A stretch of 64,000 nt of DNA from Microbacterium marinum (GCF_014204835.1 NZ_JACHMD010000001.1:744001-808000), one strand, 5' to 3'; shown: positions 39,941 to 49,806, counted from the stretch's first letter. Notes: generated by a model from the letters alone, not told the origin. Numbers and translations: made by a program.

Positions 39941-40552
39941 TCAGCCGTTCGGCCAGAGTGCGTCGACGATGGCGGTGGTGTAACCCTGCGGTGCGAGGTT
40001 CGAGTACTGGGTGTCCACGGCGACACCGTCGCGCCAGTAGACGGTGCGGCCCTGCGTGAGGCCGAGGGTGCCCTCTTCCCACGTTTTTTCGCATCGCACG
40101 CCTTCGTCGGGCTCGTAGCAGAGGTAGCCCTCGTCGACGCCGAGCAGGTACAGCGCGTCGCGTGAGGCCCGCTCGGGCGCGTAGCCCACGACCGTGACGA
40201 GGCGGGTCATGCTGGCGCCGGGGTCGGCCCACACGCACACGCGGCTGCTGTCGGGGCGGATGCCGCCGCCCATGCCCGGCGCGTTGAGGGGGATGCCCTG
40301 CAACGAGGCGAGGATGTCGTCGCTGAGGATGCTCTCGCAGTCCTGCGGCAGCGCCGTGGTCGACGTCGAGGGAGCGTACGGGAAGTCGGCGATGGGAACG
40401 GGGGTGGCGGTGGGGGTCGGCGTCGACGACACGGATGCCGTGGGGGAGGCGGTCGACCCGGGCTCGGGGGCGCACGCCGTGACCATCACCAGGGCCGCTC
40501 CGACACCGGCCACGGCGAGGGCGCGGGCCAGGAGGGAGCGACGGTCGGTCAT
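39941..40552 (-). CDS. Lipoprotein of unknown function, paralogue of its convergent neighbour
   Basis: This is a 203-residue protein with a signal peptide and lipobox VTAC (Cys 27), a Thr/Pro/Ser-rich spacer, then a domain with four Cys in QDCESILSDDILASL, SRVCVWADPG, GYLCYEP and VRCEK. Start ATG 40552 is chosen because TATCGT lies 7 bases upstream on the minus strand (40560-40565); an in-frame ATG at 40570 would spoil the signal peptide. It faces the 39271 gene tail to tail. The shared cysteine spacing suggests a duplicated, inverted pair. Function unknown. Confidence 0.72.
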   Translation of the reverse strand: MTDRRSLLARALAVAGVGAALVMVTACAPEPGSTASPTASVSSTPTPTATPVPIADFPYAPSTSTTALPQDCESILSDDILASLQGIPLNAPGMGGGIRPDSSRVCVWADPGASMTRLVTVVGYAPERASRDALYLLGVDEGYLCYEPDEGVRCEKTWEEGTLGLTQGRTVYWRDGVAVDTQYSNLAPQGYTTAIVDALWPNG

Positions 40553-40707
40553 GCCGTCAACGATACGCATCGCCCGTCGGTGGTTCGGGCGGCGCGCGAC
40601 ACGATGCCGCCTTGTGACACGTCGGCACGCCTCCCGGCTGCGCCCGTGACGCGGCGATACGCTCCTTGGTGCGGCGGCGCGCGCCCCCGCGTGAGGAGTA
40701 CACGGTG

Positions 40708-41817
40708 ATGAGCGATCCGACGTTCGGCGAGAAGAACCCCGAGAACCGCGAGCCGGCCGTCGGCGAGCAGGCGTACGGCGAGCCCGTCGAGGACTCCGCC
40801 CGCAGCGAGCAGCCGCCCGTCGACGATGTCGTCGGCTCCGCGAACGACTCCCTGGCCGAGGCCGAGGCGGCGTCGCGCACCGACCGTGCGGACCGCGGCG
40901 ACTCGTCGTTCTCCTTCACCGACCGGGGCTCCGACCTGGGTGTCGACTACAGCAAGTACTCCGACGACGACTCTGCCGTGACCGCGTCGGCCGTGAGCAG
41001 CGAGCCGCTGTACCGCGCACAGCCCGAGGCTGCCGCCGACGTCGACCCTGCCGCCGACTCCACCGCTTCCTCGCACGACGACAGCACGGCGACGGCTGCC
41101 GCTCCCGCGGTGGCGACCGCGGCATATTCGCGCGCCGACGAGACGCCGACGACCGTCACGCCGAGCGAGCCGGTGACGGAACGTTCGAGCGCGGACGCTC
41201 CGGTGACCCGCTCCTCGGATGCCGGTGCCCCCACCGCCGTCTACACGCAGCAGCCGATCTTCGTGCAGGCGCCCGAGGCCCCCCGTCCCCGCGGCAACCG
41301 TGGCGCCGCCGGGGCGATCGGTCTTCTCGCCGCACTCGTCTTCGCCGTGCTCTACCTCGCCGCCGGTCTCGCCGTGGCCGCCGTGACCGACGGTCTCGCG
41401 CTCGCAGGACTCGCCGATGCCGCGCTCGAGACCGTGACCACCTGGGCCTTCTGGGTGCCGGTGGCCGTGTTCTTCCTGGGCTTCTGGCTGCTGGGTGCGT
41501 TCATCAACCGCGGCCGGTGGGGTCTCTGGGTGATCCTGGGTCTCCTCGTGGGTGTCATCGCCTACGGCGGCCACATCCTCGGCCAGCTCTTCCAGGCGCC
41601 GTTCTGGTCGGTCGCCCCGTCGCAGGCGGCATCCCTCGTCGAAGAGCAGCTGTTCGCTCCGCTCGCGGTCATCGCCTTCGTGCTGGGTCGTGAGATCACG
41701 ATCTGGTTCGGCGCGTGGGTGGCCTCGCGTGGACGTCGCGTGACGGAGATCAACGCCGAGGCGCAGCGCGAGTACGAGCGCACCCTCGAAGCCGGGCCCC
41801 AGCTGCACCAGTACTGA
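40708..41817 (+). CDS. Polytopic membrane protein with long acidic disordered N-terminus
   Basis: This 369-residue protein has about 195 residues of Asp/Ser/Thr/Ala-rich disorder (TDRGSDLGVDYSKYSDDDS and similar), then about four membrane helices from residue 207 and a basic cytoplasmic tail ending LEAGPQLHQY. The start is ATG 40708 with GAGGAG 9 bases upstream; GTG 40705 is possible. The stop overlaps the next start (TGATG), so the two are coupled. I recognise no catalytic motif. It looks like an ABC-transporter-style or scaffold membrane protein only by composition. Confidence 0.7.
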   Translation: MSDPTFGEKNPENREPAVGEQAYGEPVEDSARSEQPPVDDVVGSANDSLAEAEAASRTDRADRGDSSFSFTDRGSDLGVDYSKYSDDDSAVTASAVSSEPLYRAQPEAAADVDPAADSTASSHDDSTATAAAPAVATAAYSRADETPTTVTPSEPVTERSSADAPVTRSSDAGAPTAVYTQQPIFVQAPEAPRPRGNRGAAGAIGLLAALVFAVLYLAAGLAVAAVTDGLALAGLADAALETVTTWAFWVPVAVFFLGFWLLGAFINRGRWGLWVILGLLVGVIAYGGHILGQLFQAPFWSVAPSQAASLVEEQLFAPLAVIAFVLGREITIWFGAWVASRGRRVTEINAEAQREYERTLEAGPQLHQY

Positions 41818-42308
41818 TGTCGGGGCCGGCGGGCACGTCACCGTCGAACGGCGGGGTGTCGCCCACCCTCGCCGCGTTCCTCTCGGTCGGCGGCTTCGGC
41901 GCGCTGAGCATCTGCGGGTTCGGGTTCCTGAGCCTGCTGACGGGCAGCGACGTCGTCCCCTCCGAGCGCATCGGGCACCTGCCGGGGCCGGTGGGGTTCG
42001 CGGCAGCCGTCGCGGCGCTCTCACTGGTCCTGCTCGTCGGGCTCCGTCGCCCGCACCCGTCGTACGTCCTCGCGGTGCCGGCGGCGCTGGCCGTCTTCGC
42101 CGCCTACCCGGCGGGCCTGGCGGTCGCCGCGGTCCTCGGCGGCGTCGACCCGGTCTTCGCTGCGACGGCCGCGGCGCAGTTCGCCGGGTCCTGGTACGCC
42201 GTGGTCCTCGCCGCCGCCGCCGCGACCGCAGGATGGGTCGCCGTCGCCCTGGTGCGTACCCGCGCGCGGCGTCCGGAGTGGCCGTGGGAGCACGACGACG
42301 AGGAGTGA
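41817..42308 (+). CDS. Small hydrophobic membrane protein
   Basis: This 163-residue protein has about four membrane segments (around residues 17-37, 57-75, 80-105 and 120-145) and a charged tail RTRARRPEWPWEHDDEE. The ATG is embedded in the stop of the upstream gene (TGATG), so it is translated by coupling. No family motif was recognised. The pairing suggests that the two membrane proteins act together. Confidence 0.65.
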   Translation: MSGPAGTSPSNGGVSPTLAAFLSVGGFGALSICGFGFLSLLTGSDVVPSERIGHLPGPVGFAAAVAALSLVLLVGLRRPHPSYVLAVPAALAVFAAYPAGLAVAAVLGGVDPVFAATAAAQFAGSWYAVVLAAAAATAGWVAVALVRTRARRPEWPWEHDDEE

Positions 42309-42369
42309 CGGCGCACCGCGGCATCCGATCCGGCCGATGTCCTGCGATTTGCGCGGTGCGTGCACGACA

Positions 42370-43038
42370 ATGGTGATCGTGGAGCGCTCGCTCGAGACGC
42401 AGGTCAGCCAGGCGGTGGACGCCTGGCTGCGCTGGCTGCCGCGCTGGGAGCCCGCGACCCATCGCGGGCGGGTCGCCCCGTGCCGCCGGTGCCTGGGCTC
42501 TCCGGTGCTCTCCGCGGCCGGTCTCGGCGCCGACGTTCCCCACGGCGTGCAGCACGGACTGTCGACGCGGGTGAAGACGATCGTCGACCACGCCGTGGCC
42601 GAGTACACCTCGCGCAACCTGCCGATGCTGCAGGGCGAGCTCGACACGCAGGCCGATCGCAACCGTTCGCGCAACTATCGCCCCGCCGAGGGGCTGGAGC
42701 CCGAGTTCGAAGGTCTGCCCCTCGACCCCGATCCGGTTCCCGGCGCCCCATTCCTGTTCACGATCGCGGGTCTGGCCGATGAGGCGGATGCCGTGGTGCC
42801 GGCGCTCCCGCCCCTGTCCGACGAGGCCAAGGCGGCACTTCGCCAGGAGGTCCGCCTCGCCGACGAGTACGCGAGCATGGTGGGCCGGGAGGTCTGCACG
42901 GTCCTGCTGCGCCATCGCCTGCGGATCCAGGCCGCCGTCGGCCAGTATGTGGAGCCGCAGATCGCGGCGATGCTCGAAGAGCTCACCCGTTCACTCGACG
43001 CCCCGTTCGACGGTGGCGACGGTTTGAGCGGTCTGTGA
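42370..43038 (+). CDS. Conserved-looking cytoplasmic protein of unknown function
   Basis: This is a soluble protein of about 222 residues with an early PCRRCLGSP segment, a central charged region (ADRNRSRNYRPAEG) and a helical C-terminus ending in a Gly/Asp-rich tail. The start is uncertain: ATG 42370, ATG 42337 and GTG 42379 are all in frame. GTG 42379 has GACAAT 7 bases before it, as in the leaderless genes nearby. Only one CxxC is visible, so a zinc finger is not supported. Function unknown. Confidence 0.65.
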   Translation: MVIVERSLETQVSQAVDAWLRWLPRWEPATHRGRVAPCRRCLGSPVLSAAGLGADVPHGVQHGLSTRVKTIVDHAVAEYTSRNLPMLQGELDTQADRNRSRNYRPAEGLEPEFEGLPLDPDPVPGAPFLFTIAGLADEADAVVPALPPLSDEAKAALRQEVRLADEYASMVGREVCTVLLRHRLRIQAAVGQYVEPQIAAMLEELTRSLDAPFDGGDGLSGL

Positions 43039-43073
43039 GCAGTCCCGTCTCCGGTCTCGACCGCACGCATCGT

Positions 43074-43079
43074 TAGGGT
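43074..43079 (+). promoter_or_regulatory. Leaderless-type -10 box for the FHA-protein gene
   Basis: TAGGGT is 7 bases before ATG 43087. Confidence 0.55.
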
Positions 43080-43086
43080 TGGTCCC

Positions 43087-44718
43087 ATGAACACGGGTGT
43101 CGACGGCGCCGCGAATGCCGTGCTGGGCCTGCTCAGCTTCCTGCTGGTGCTGGGTGTGTACGTATGGGTCGCGCTCGCCCTGTCCGCCATGTTCCGGAAG
43201 ATGGGGGAGGAGCCGTGGCGCGGCTGGGTGCCGTTCCTCAACATCGCGACGGTGTTGAAGTGGGGCGGCTTCAGCCCCTGGCTCGTGCTGTTCGCCCTGA
43301 TCCCCGGCGCCGGACAGATCGCCGTCATGGTGCTGCTCGTGATCTCCGCCCACCGCCTCAGCCCCGGCTTCGGGTACGGGGGAGGCATGACCGTGCTCGC
43401 CGCGTTCCTTTTCCCGGTGTGGGCGACGATCCTCGGCTTCGGGCCGGCGCCGTGGCGTGGTGCGCGTCCCGCCGCGCGACCGGCGCCCCTTCCGCCGACC
43501 GGCGCCTCACCGCCTTACGCGCCGTTCAGCGCATCGCCCTCGACGGGCTGGTCGGGTGCGGCGGGTCCCGCCGTCCCGCCGCCGGCATGGCCGGGCGCGG
43601 CTCCGGCGACGCCGCCGAGCACCCCCGGCGACGTCCCCGTGACGCCGACGGCACCTGTCGTGCGACCGAACCCCGCGGCGCCGGCGCAGCCCGCCTCCGT
43701 CGCCCCGCAGCCGTGGGCGCCGCCGCCGCCCGATGCTCCGCGTGCGCCGGCAGCGCACGATCCGGCTCCTGCTCGCCCCGAGGCGGATGCCGCGGCGGCG
43801 TCGATCGTGCCGGATGCCGCACCGCCGGCATCCGTGGATCAGCCCGAACCCACCGGTGCGACCCCCGACGAGAGCGATAATCCTCCGGAGGCTGCCGCGC
43901 CCGCGACCCGCGAATGGCAAGGCGAGATCGATGAGGTGTCGGCGGTGTCGCCCGCGCCATTCCCGCCGAGCTCCGCGGCCGCTGCACGACCCTTCGTCAG
44001 CCCGCCGGTGTCGGCCGCAGACGAGGGCATCATCTCCCGCGTGCCCGGTCAGACCTCGGCCGGGCAGGCGCAGGCCTCCCAGGATGAGGCCGCGCAGGCC
44101 CACGCCGGCCAGGCGGAGACCGCGCCCGTCACGCGTCTGCCGGCTCCCTTCCCGCCTCCCGCCTCCTCCGATCCGGAGGAGGGCGATGTGTTCCCCGAAC
44201 TGACCGGGGAGGTGTCGGCCGTCGTCGGCTCGCCCGCGGCGGGTGCGCCGAAGTCGGCGATCAGTTCGGTGTCCGCGCAGCAGCGCGGGGCGGACGAACG
44301 CCGTGCCGCCGCGACGGAGGAGGCGGAGACGGAGTTCGACGATGAGCTCGACCAGACCGTCATCGTCCCGCGCAAGCGCGGAGTGTGGGAGCTCCTCCCG
44401 CCCTCGGGCGCGCCCATCCCGCTCGAGACGGACGTCATCATCCTCGGGCGGCATCCCGTGATCGACCCGGAGCGGCCGCGGGCGCAGCTCGTCACCGTCA
44501 TCGATCCGACGCGCACCGTCTCCAAGACGCACGCCCGTCTCGAGCGCCGCGGCGACGTGTGGTTCATCGTCGACCTCCATTCGACGAACGGCGTCCTGCT
44601 GCCGAGTCTGCTCGGCACCGACATCGAGCTCGAGCCGGGCGTCGAGATGGAGGTCGACGGGCGATTCCTGCTGGGTGACGCCTCACTCCGACTGCAGCGG
44701 GTCGACCTCGGCGGCTGA
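43087..44718 (+). CDS. Membrane protein with N-terminal DUF5684-like region and C-terminal FHA domain
   Basis: This 543-residue protein has about four membrane helices in residues 1-120, including the WRGWVPFLNIATVLKWGG segment typical of DUF5684-like proteins. A Pro/Ala-rich disordered stretch of about 300 residues follows, then a forkhead-associated domain (about 430-540) with GRHPVID, SKTHARLERRG and DLHSTNGVLL, the phosphothreonine-binding residues. Just before the FHA domain, Thr 424 in LDQTVIVPR resembles the phospho-sites that Ser/Thr kinases add to FHA proteins such as GarA; this is inference. It probably recruits phosphoproteins to the membrane. No kinase gene is in the window. Confidence 0.8.
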   Translation: MNTGVDGAANAVLGLLSFLLVLGVYVWVALALSAMFRKMGEEPWRGWVPFLNIATVLKWGGFSPWLVLFALIPGAGQIAVMVLLVISAHRLSPGFGYGGGMTVLAAFLFPVWATILGFGPAPWRGARPAARPAPLPPTGASPPYAPFSASPSTGWSGAAGPAVPPPAWPGAAPATPPSTPGDVPVTPTAPVVRPNPAAPAQPASVAPQPWAPPPPDAPRAPAAHDPAPARPEADAAAASIVPDAAPPASVDQPEPTGATPDESDNPPEAAAPATREWQGEIDEVSAVSPAPFPPSSAAAARPFVSPPVSAADEGIISRVPGQTSAGQAQASQDEAAQAHAGQAETAPVTRLPAPFPPPASSDPEEGDVFPELTGEVSAVVGSPAAGAPKSAISSVSAQQRGADERRAAATEEAETEFDDELDQTVIVPRKRGVWELLPPSGAPIPLETDVIILGRHPVIDPERPRAQLVTVIDPTRTVSKTHARLERRGDVWFIVDLHSTNGVLLPSLLGTDIELEPGVEMEVDGRFLLGDASLRLQRVDLGG

Positions 44719-44742
44719 TCGTACGGGAGAGTTCGGGCGCGT

Positions 44743-44772
44743 TTGACCCGCCTCCGTCATCCCGCGTATCAT
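44743..44772 (+). promoter_or_regulatory. Promoter of the rpsL-rpsG-fusA operon
   Basis: TTGACC (44743-44748) and TATCAT (44767-44772) are 18 bases apart. The remaining leader to rpsL (about 230 bases) shows no gene and no strong hairpin. Confidence 0.7.
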
Positions 44773-45007
44773 TGATCGGGTGTGCGCACATGCGCGCCCT
44801 GCGACGTGCCTCGGCGCCGACCGGGATGCACGGAACGCGTCACACAGGGACAGGACCTGCGAACAGGTCACCCCCACGGCATATCCATCACCTCACAGCC
44901 CGTCGCGGTCGCGGCGTGCCGATGGATCTGTGGTGAAACCACGAACGCTGTCACCGTGCAGCACCTGTGCGAGGCGAGAGCCGAGCGCAGATCGACAAGG
45001 AGAGAAC

Positions 45008-45376
45008 GTGCCAACCATTCAGCAGTTGGTTCGCAAGGGTCGCTCGCCGAAGGTCTCCAAGACCAAGGCGCCCGCCCTGAAGGCGAACCCGCAGCAGGCG
45101 GGTGTCTGCACCCGCGTGTACACGACCACGCCCAAGAAGCCGAACTCGGCCATGCGCAAGGTCGCCCGTGTGAAGCTCCGCAACGGCACCGAGGTCACCG
45201 CCTACATCCCCGGCGAGGGCCACAACCTGCAGGAGCACTCGCTCGTGCTGGTCCGTGGTGGTCGTGTGAAGGACCTCCCCGGTGTGCGTTACAAGATCGT
45301 CCGTGGCGCCCTGGACACCCAGGCCGTCAAGAACCGTAAGCAGGCTCGCAGCCGCTACGGCGCGAAGAAGGGTTGA
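45008..45376 (+). CDS. rpsL: 30S ribosomal protein S12
   Basis: This 122-residue S12 is part of the decoding centre. The streptomycin-relevant lysines are both present in the sensitive form: [11 protein letters not shown] (around Lys 43) and [12 protein letters not shown] (around Lys 88). Start: GTG 45008 with AGGAGAG upstream. It is first in the str operon, 5 bases before rpsG. Confidence 0.98.
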   Translation: MPTIQQLVRKGRSPKVSKTKAPALKANPQQAGVCTRVYTTTPKKPNSAMRKVARVKLRNGTEVTAYIPGEGHNLQEHSLVLVRGGRVKDLPGVRYKIVRGALDTQAVKNRKQARSRYGAKKG

Positions 45377-45381
45377 GTTAG

Positions 45382-45852
45382 ATGCCTCGTAAGGGACCCG
45401 CACCCCGCCGCGTCGTCGTCAACGACCCGGTCTACGGTGCACCGATCGTCACCCAGCTCGTGAACAAGATCCTCGTCGACGGCAAGAAGTCGATCGCCGA
45501 GGCGATCGTCTACACCGCCCTCCGCGGTGTCGAGGCCAAGAACGGCCAGGACGCCGTCGCGACGCTGAAGAAGGCGCTCGACAACGTTCGCCCCACCCTC
45601 GAGGTCAAGAGCCGCCGCGTCGGTGGCTCGACCTACCAGGTTCCCGTCGAGGTCAAGCCGCACCGCGCGAACACGCTCGCGCTGCGCTGGCTGGTCTCGT
45701 ACGCGAAGGGTCGTCGTGAGAAGACCATGACCGAGCGTCTCCAGAACGAGATCCTCGACGCCTCGAACGGCCTCGGTGCCGCGGTCAAGCGCCGCGAAGA
45801 CACCCACAAGATGGCCGAGTCGAACCGCGCCTTCGCGCACTACCGCTGGTAA
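45382..45852 (+). CDS. rpsG: 30S ribosomal protein S7
   Basis: This is a 156-residue S7, a primary 16S rRNA binder that organises the 30S head. It begins [10 protein letters not shown] and has [14 protein letters not shown] and the conserved C-terminal [14 protein letters not shown]. It follows rpsL by 5 bases. In other bacteria S7 represses this operon; no dedicated regulatory site was identified here. Confidence 0.98.
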   Translation: MPRKGPAPRRVVVNDPVYGAPIVTQLVNKILVDGKKSIAEAIVYTALRGVEAKNGQDAVATLKKALDNVRPTLEVKSRRVGGSTYQVPVEVKPHRANTLALRWLVSYAKGRREKTMTERLQNEILDASNGLGAAVKRREDTHKMAESNRAFAHYRW

Positions 45853-45862
45853 TCAGCGCCCC

Positions 45863-45897
45863 GGTGACCGGTCGGCACACCCCGCCGGCCGGTCACC
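45863..45897 (+). terminator. Hairpin between rpsG and fusA
   Basis: GGTGACCGG (45863-45871) pairs exactly with CCGGTCACC (45889-45897) around a 17-base loop. With no T run it may be a partial terminator or a processing site. Confidence 0.45.
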
Positions 45898-45933
45898 CCG
45901 CGACCTCCGCACCACACACGTAAAGGACACCCC

Positions 45934-48048
45934 GTGGCACAAGAAGTGCTCACCGACCTCAACAAGGTCCGCAACATCGGCATCATGGCGCACATCGATG
46001 CCGGCAAGACGACGACGACCGAGCGCATCCTCTTCTACACGGGTGTCAACCACAAGCTGGGCGAGACCCACGACGGCGCGTCGACGACCGACTGGATGGA
46101 GCAGGAGAAGGAGCGCGGCATCACGATCACGTCCGCCGCCGTGACCTGCTTCTGGAACAAGAACCAGATCAACATCATCGACACCCCCGGACACGTCGAC
46201 TTCACCGTCGAGGTGGAGCGCTCGCTCCGCGTCCTCGATGGCGCTGTCGCCGTCTTCGACGGCAAGGAGGGCGTCGAGCCCCAGTCCGAGACCGTCTGGC
46301 GTCAGGCCGACAAGTACGACGTCCCCCGCATCTGCTTCGTCAACAAGATGGACAAGCTGGGTGCCGACTTCTACTTCACCGTCGACACCATCGTGAAGCG
46401 CCTCGGCGCCAAGCCGCTCGTGCTGCAGCTCCCGATCGGTGCCGAGAACGACTTCGTCGGCGTCATCGACCTCGTCGAGATGCGCGCACTGGTCTGGCCC
46501 GGCGACGCCAAGGGTGACGTGACCATGGGCGCCAAGTACGAGGTCCAGGAGATCCCCGCCGACCTCAAGGACCGCGCCGAGGAGTACCGCCAGCAGCTGC
46601 TGGAGACGGTCGCCGAGAGCGACGAGGCCCTGCTCGAGAAGTTCTTCGGTGGCGAGGAGCTCTCGGTGGCCGAGATCAAGGGCGCCATCCGCAAGCTGAC
46701 CGTCGGTGGCGAGCTCTACCCGGTTCTCTGTGGCTCCGCCTTCAAGAACCGCGGTGTGCAGCCGATGCTCGACGCGGTCGTGGACTACCTCCCCTCGCCC
46801 CTCGACGTGCCCGCCATCGAGGCGCACGACCCGAAGGACGAGGAGAAGGTCATCGAGCGTCACCCCGACGCGAACGACCCCTTCGCGGCTCTCGCGTTCA
46901 AGGTCGCGGTGCACCCGTTCTTCGGTCGCCTGACCTACATCCGCGTCTACTCGGGTCACCTCGACTCGGGTGCGCAGGTCATCAACTCGACCAAGGGCAA
47001 GAAGGAGCGCATCGGGAAGATCTTCCAGATGCACGCCAACAAGGAGAACCCGGTCGAGTCGCTCACCGCGGGCAACATCTACGCCGTCATCGGTCTGAAG
47101 GACACCACCACCGGTGACACCCTCGCCGACCCGGCCGAGCCCGTCGTCCTCGAGTCGATGACGTTCCCCGAGCCCGTCATCGAGGTCGCGATCGAGCCCA
47201 AGACCAAGGCCGACCAGGAGAAGCTGGGTCTTGCGATCCAGAAGCTCGCCGAAGAGGACCCGACCTTCCGCACCGAGCTCAACCCCGAGACCGGTCAGAC
47301 GGTCATCAAGGGCATGGGCGAGCTGCACCTGGACATCCTCGTCGACCGCATGAAGCGCGAGTTCCGCGTCGAGGCGAACGTCGGCAAGCCCCAGGTCGCG
47401 TACCGCGAGACGATCAAGAAGACCGTTGAGCGTCACGACTACACGCACAAGAAGCAGACCGGTGGTTCGGGTCAGTTCGCCAAGATCCAGTTCGGCATCG
47501 AGCCGCTCGAGGTCACGGCCGACAAGACGTACGAGTTCGAGAACAAGGTCACCGGTGGCCGCATCCCGCGCGAGTACATCGAGCCCACCAACCAGGGCTT
47601 CCAGGACGCCATGCAGGTCGGCGTGCTCGCCGGCTTCCCCATGGTGGGTGTGAAGGCGATCCTGACCGACGGTGCATCGCACGATGTCGACTCGTCCGAG
47701 ATGGCGTTCAAGATCGCCGGCTCCATGGGCTTCAAGGAGGCCGTCCGCAAGGCCGGTCCCGTGCTGCTCGAGCCGCTGATGGCCGTCGAGGTGCGTACGC
47801 CCGAGGAGTACATGGGCGACGTGATCGGCGACCTGAACTCCCGTCGTGGCCAGATCCAGTCGATGGAGGACGGCGCCGGCATCAAGATCGTCCGCGCCCT
47901 CGTTCCGCTGTCGGAGATGTTCGGCTACATCGGCGACCTGCGCTCGAAGACCTCGGGCCGCGCCGTCTACTCGATGGAGTTCGACAGCTACTCCGAGGTC
48001 CCGCGCGCGGTGGCCGACGAGATCGTGCAGAAGACCAAGGGCGAGTAA
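45934..48048 (+). CDS. fusA: Elongation factor G
   Basis: This 704-residue GTPase drives tRNA-mRNA translocation. The G-domain motifs are [14 protein letters not shown] (P-loop), RGITITSAA (switch I), DTPGHVDF (G3) and [10 protein letters not shown] (G4). Domains II-V follow to residue 704 with GMGELHLDI and the domain IV loop. Start: GTG 45934 with AAAGGA upstream. It ends at a strong hairpin before tuf. Confidence 0.98.
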   Translation: MAQEVLTDLNKVRNIGIMAHIDAGKTTTTERILFYTGVNHKLGETHDGASTTDWMEQEKERGITITSAAVTCFWNKNQINIIDTPGHVDFTVEVERSLRVLDGAVAVFDGKEGVEPQSETVWRQADKYDVPRICFVNKMDKLGADFYFTVDTIVKRLGAKPLVLQLPIGAENDFVGVIDLVEMRALVWPGDAKGDVTMGAKYEVQEIPADLKDRAEEYRQQLLETVAESDEALLEKFFGGEELSVAEIKGAIRKLTVGGELYPVLCGSAFKNRGVQPMLDAVVDYLPSPLDVPAIEAHDPKDEEKVIERHPDANDPFAALAFKVAVHPFFGRLTYIRVYSGHLDSGAQVINSTKGKKERIGKIFQMHANKENPVESLTAGNIYAVIGLKDTTTGDTLADPAEPVVLESMTFPEPVIEVAIEPKTKADQEKLGLAIQKLAEEDPTFRTELNPETGQTVIKGMGELHLDILVDRMKREFRVEANVGKPQVAYRETIKKTVERHDYTHKKQTGGSGQFAKIQFGIEPLEVTADKTYEFENKVTGGRIPREYIEPTNQGFQDAMQVGVLAGFPMVGVKAILTDGASHDVDSSEMAFKIAGSMGFKEAVRKAGPVLLEPLMAVEVRTPEEYMGDVIGDLNSRRGQIQSMEDGAGIKIVRALVPLSEMFGYIGDLRSKTSGRAVYSMEFDSYSEVPRAVADEIVQKTKGE

Positions 48049-48059
48049 CACCGCCTTTA

Positions 48060-48090
48060 CGGATGCCGGGGGCCAGGCTCCCGGCATCCG
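48060..48090 (+). terminator. Terminator between fusA and tuf
   Basis: A perfect 11-base stem (48060-48070 and 48080-48090) with a 9-base loop lies 12 bases past fusA, implying that tuf has its own promoter. Confidence 0.75.
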
Positions 48091-48116
48091 CCCAAACTGA
48101 ATATCGACACGTCAAC

Positions 48117-48122
48117 TACACT
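48117..48122 (+). promoter_or_regulatory. Probable -10 box for tuf
   Basis: TACACT lies 27 bases after the fusA/tuf hairpin and 73 bases before the tuf start. The expected -35 position has no good match, so this is tentative. Confidence 0.4.
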
Positions 48123-48195
48123 GACAACATCCCCGTAGAAACCCGGTCGCAATCCAGCGCCCGGGTGACTACACGACAGTCCTGAGGAGGACCCA

Positions 48196-49386
48196 GTGGC
48201 CAAGGCCAAGTTCGAGCGGACCAAGCCGCACGTCAACATCGGAACGATCGGTCACGTCGACCACGGCAAGACCACGCTCACCGCTGCCATCTCGAAGGTG
48301 CTCGCCGACAAGTTCCCGTCGGCCACCAACGTGCAGCGTGACTTCGCGTCGATCGACTCGGCTCCCGAAGAGCGTCAGCGTGGTATCACGATCAACATCT
48401 CGCACGTCGAGTACGAGACCCCGAAGCGTCACTACGCACACGTCGACGCCCCGGGTCACGCTGACTACATCAAGAACATGATCACCGGTGCTGCCCAGAT
48501 GGACGGCGCGATCCTCGTGGTCGCCGCCACCGACGGCCCGATGGCTCAGACCCGTGAGCACGTTCTGCTCGCCAAGCAGGTCGGCGTGCCGTACCTGATG
48601 GTCGCGCTGAACAAGGCCGACATGGTCGAGGACGAGGAGATCCTGGAGCTCGTCGAGCTCGAGGTCTCGGAGCTCCTCGCATCGCAGGGCTTCGCTGAGG
48701 ACGCTCCGGTCGTCCGCGTCTCGGGCCTCAAGGCTCTCGAGGGCGACGAGAAGTGGGTCCAGTCGATCCTCGACCTCATGGACGCCGCGGACGAGAACAT
48801 CCCCGACCCCGTGCGTGACAAGGACAAGCCCTTCCTCATGCCGATCGAGGACGTCTTCACGATCACCGGTCGTGGAACGGTCGTCACCGGTCGCGCCGAG
48901 CGTGGCACCCTCGCCATCAACTCCGAGGTCGAGATCGTCGGCATCCGCCCGACGCAGAAGACCACGGTCACGGGTATCGAGATGTTCCACAAGCAGCTCG
49001 ACGAGGCCTGGGCCGGCGAGAACTGTGGTCTGCTCCTCCGCGGCCTCAAGCGCGACGACGTCGAGCGTGGCCAGGTTGTCGTGAAGCCGGGTTCGGTTAC
49101 GCCGCACACCAACTTCGAGGGCACTGCCTACATCCTCTCGAAGGAGGAGGGTGGCCGTCACAACCCCTTCTACACGAACTACCGCCCGCAGTTCTACTTC
49201 CGTACCACGGACGTGACCGGCGTCATCTCGCTGCCCGAGGGCACCGAGATGGTCATGCCCGGTGACACCACGGACATGACGGTGGAGCTCATCCAGCCCA
49301 TCGCCATGGAAGACGGACTCGGCTTCGCGATCCGTGAGGGTGGCCGCACCGTCGGCGCCGGCACGGTGACCAAGATCATCAAGTAA
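48196..49386 (+). CDS. tuf: Elongation factor Tu
   Basis: This 396-residue GTPase delivers aminoacyl-tRNA to the ribosome. Motifs: [39 protein letters not shown], and the C-terminal barrel with [15 protein letters not shown]. Start: GTG 48196 with GAGGAGG 6 bases upstream. It is a single gene between two terminators. Confidence 0.99.
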   Translation: MAKAKFERTKPHVNIGTIGHVDHGKTTLTAAISKVLADKFPSATNVQRDFASIDSAPEERQRGITINISHVEYETPKRHYAHVDAPGHADYIKNMITGAAQMDGAILVVAATDGPMAQTREHVLLAKQVGVPYLMVALNKADMVEDEEILELVELEVSELLASQGFAEDAPVVRVSGLKALEGDEKWVQSILDLMDAADENIPDPVRDKDKPFLMPIEDVFTITGRGTVVTGRAERGTLAINSEVEIVGIRPTQKTTVTGIEMFHKQLDEAWAGENCGLLLRGLKRDDVERGQVVVKPGSVTPHTNFEGTAYILSKEEGGRHNPFYTNYRPQFYFRTTDVTGVISLPEGTEMVMPGDTTDMTVELIQPIAMEDGLGFAIREGGRTVGAGTVTKIIK

Positions 49387-49406
49387 GTCCTTCGGACTCA
49401 CCGACA

Positions 49407-49432
49407 GGGGTCGGGCCTTCGGGCCCGGCCCC
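49407..49432 (+). terminator. Intrinsic terminator of tuf
   Basis: An 11-base stem with one mismatch (49407-49417 and 49422-49432) and a TTCG tetraloop, followed by TT, 21 bases past the tuf stop. Confidence 0.85.
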
Positions 49433-49550
49433 TTCGTCGTCCGTGAGGCAGGTACCCGCCTCGCGCAAGGGGTGGGCGCGATCCGCGGGTCGACCTAGAC
49501 TGACGGCGCCGGGCGATCGCGCGGCGGAAGACACGGAAGAAGGAAGACCC

Positions 49551-49766
49551 ATGGGTATCGACGACGTGGTCAACAAGGGCAAGGATTTTCTCGAGCAGCA
49601 CAAGGACCAGATCGACAAGACGCTGAAGTCCGAGCAGGCCGAGGGTGTCAGTGACAAGGTCCTCGATGCCGCTGCGGAGTTCGTCAAGAAGGTCGCGCCC
49701 GACTCCGTCGACGCCAAGGTCGACGACGTGCGCGACAACGTCGACCGCCGGATCGGCAACGAGTAA
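49551..49766 (+). CDS. Rv0909/MT0933-like antitoxin-family small protein
   Basis: This 71-residue, highly charged helical protein has the family pattern GIDDVVNKGKDFLEQHKDQ near the N-terminus and a repeated amphipathic VDAKVDDVRDNVD helix at the end. It resembles the MT0933-like antitoxin family. No toxin gene is next to it, so an antitoxin role is doubtful; a stress-related or structural small protein is equally possible. ATG 49551 has a GAAGGAAGA ribosome site, and TAGACT at 49496-49501 is a likely -10 box. A terminator follows. Confidence 0.72.
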   Translation: MGIDDVVNKGKDFLEQHKDQIDKTLKSEQAEGVSDKVLDAAAEFVKKVAPDSVDAKVDDVRDNVDRRIGNE

Positions 49767-49778
49767 GACTCTTCGACA

Positions 49779-49806
49779 GGGGCTGGATGCCGCGGCATCC
49801 AGCCCC
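49779..49806. terminator. Terminator after the antitoxin-like gene
   Basis: A 28-base near-perfect palindrome (13-base arms with a GC centre) lies 13 bases past the stop and is followed by TT. Confidence 0.8.

Noticed and set aside
49551..49766. Toxin-antitoxin pair
   Set aside because: No toxin-like frame lies on either side. Both flanks are terminators next to tuf and the S10 leader.
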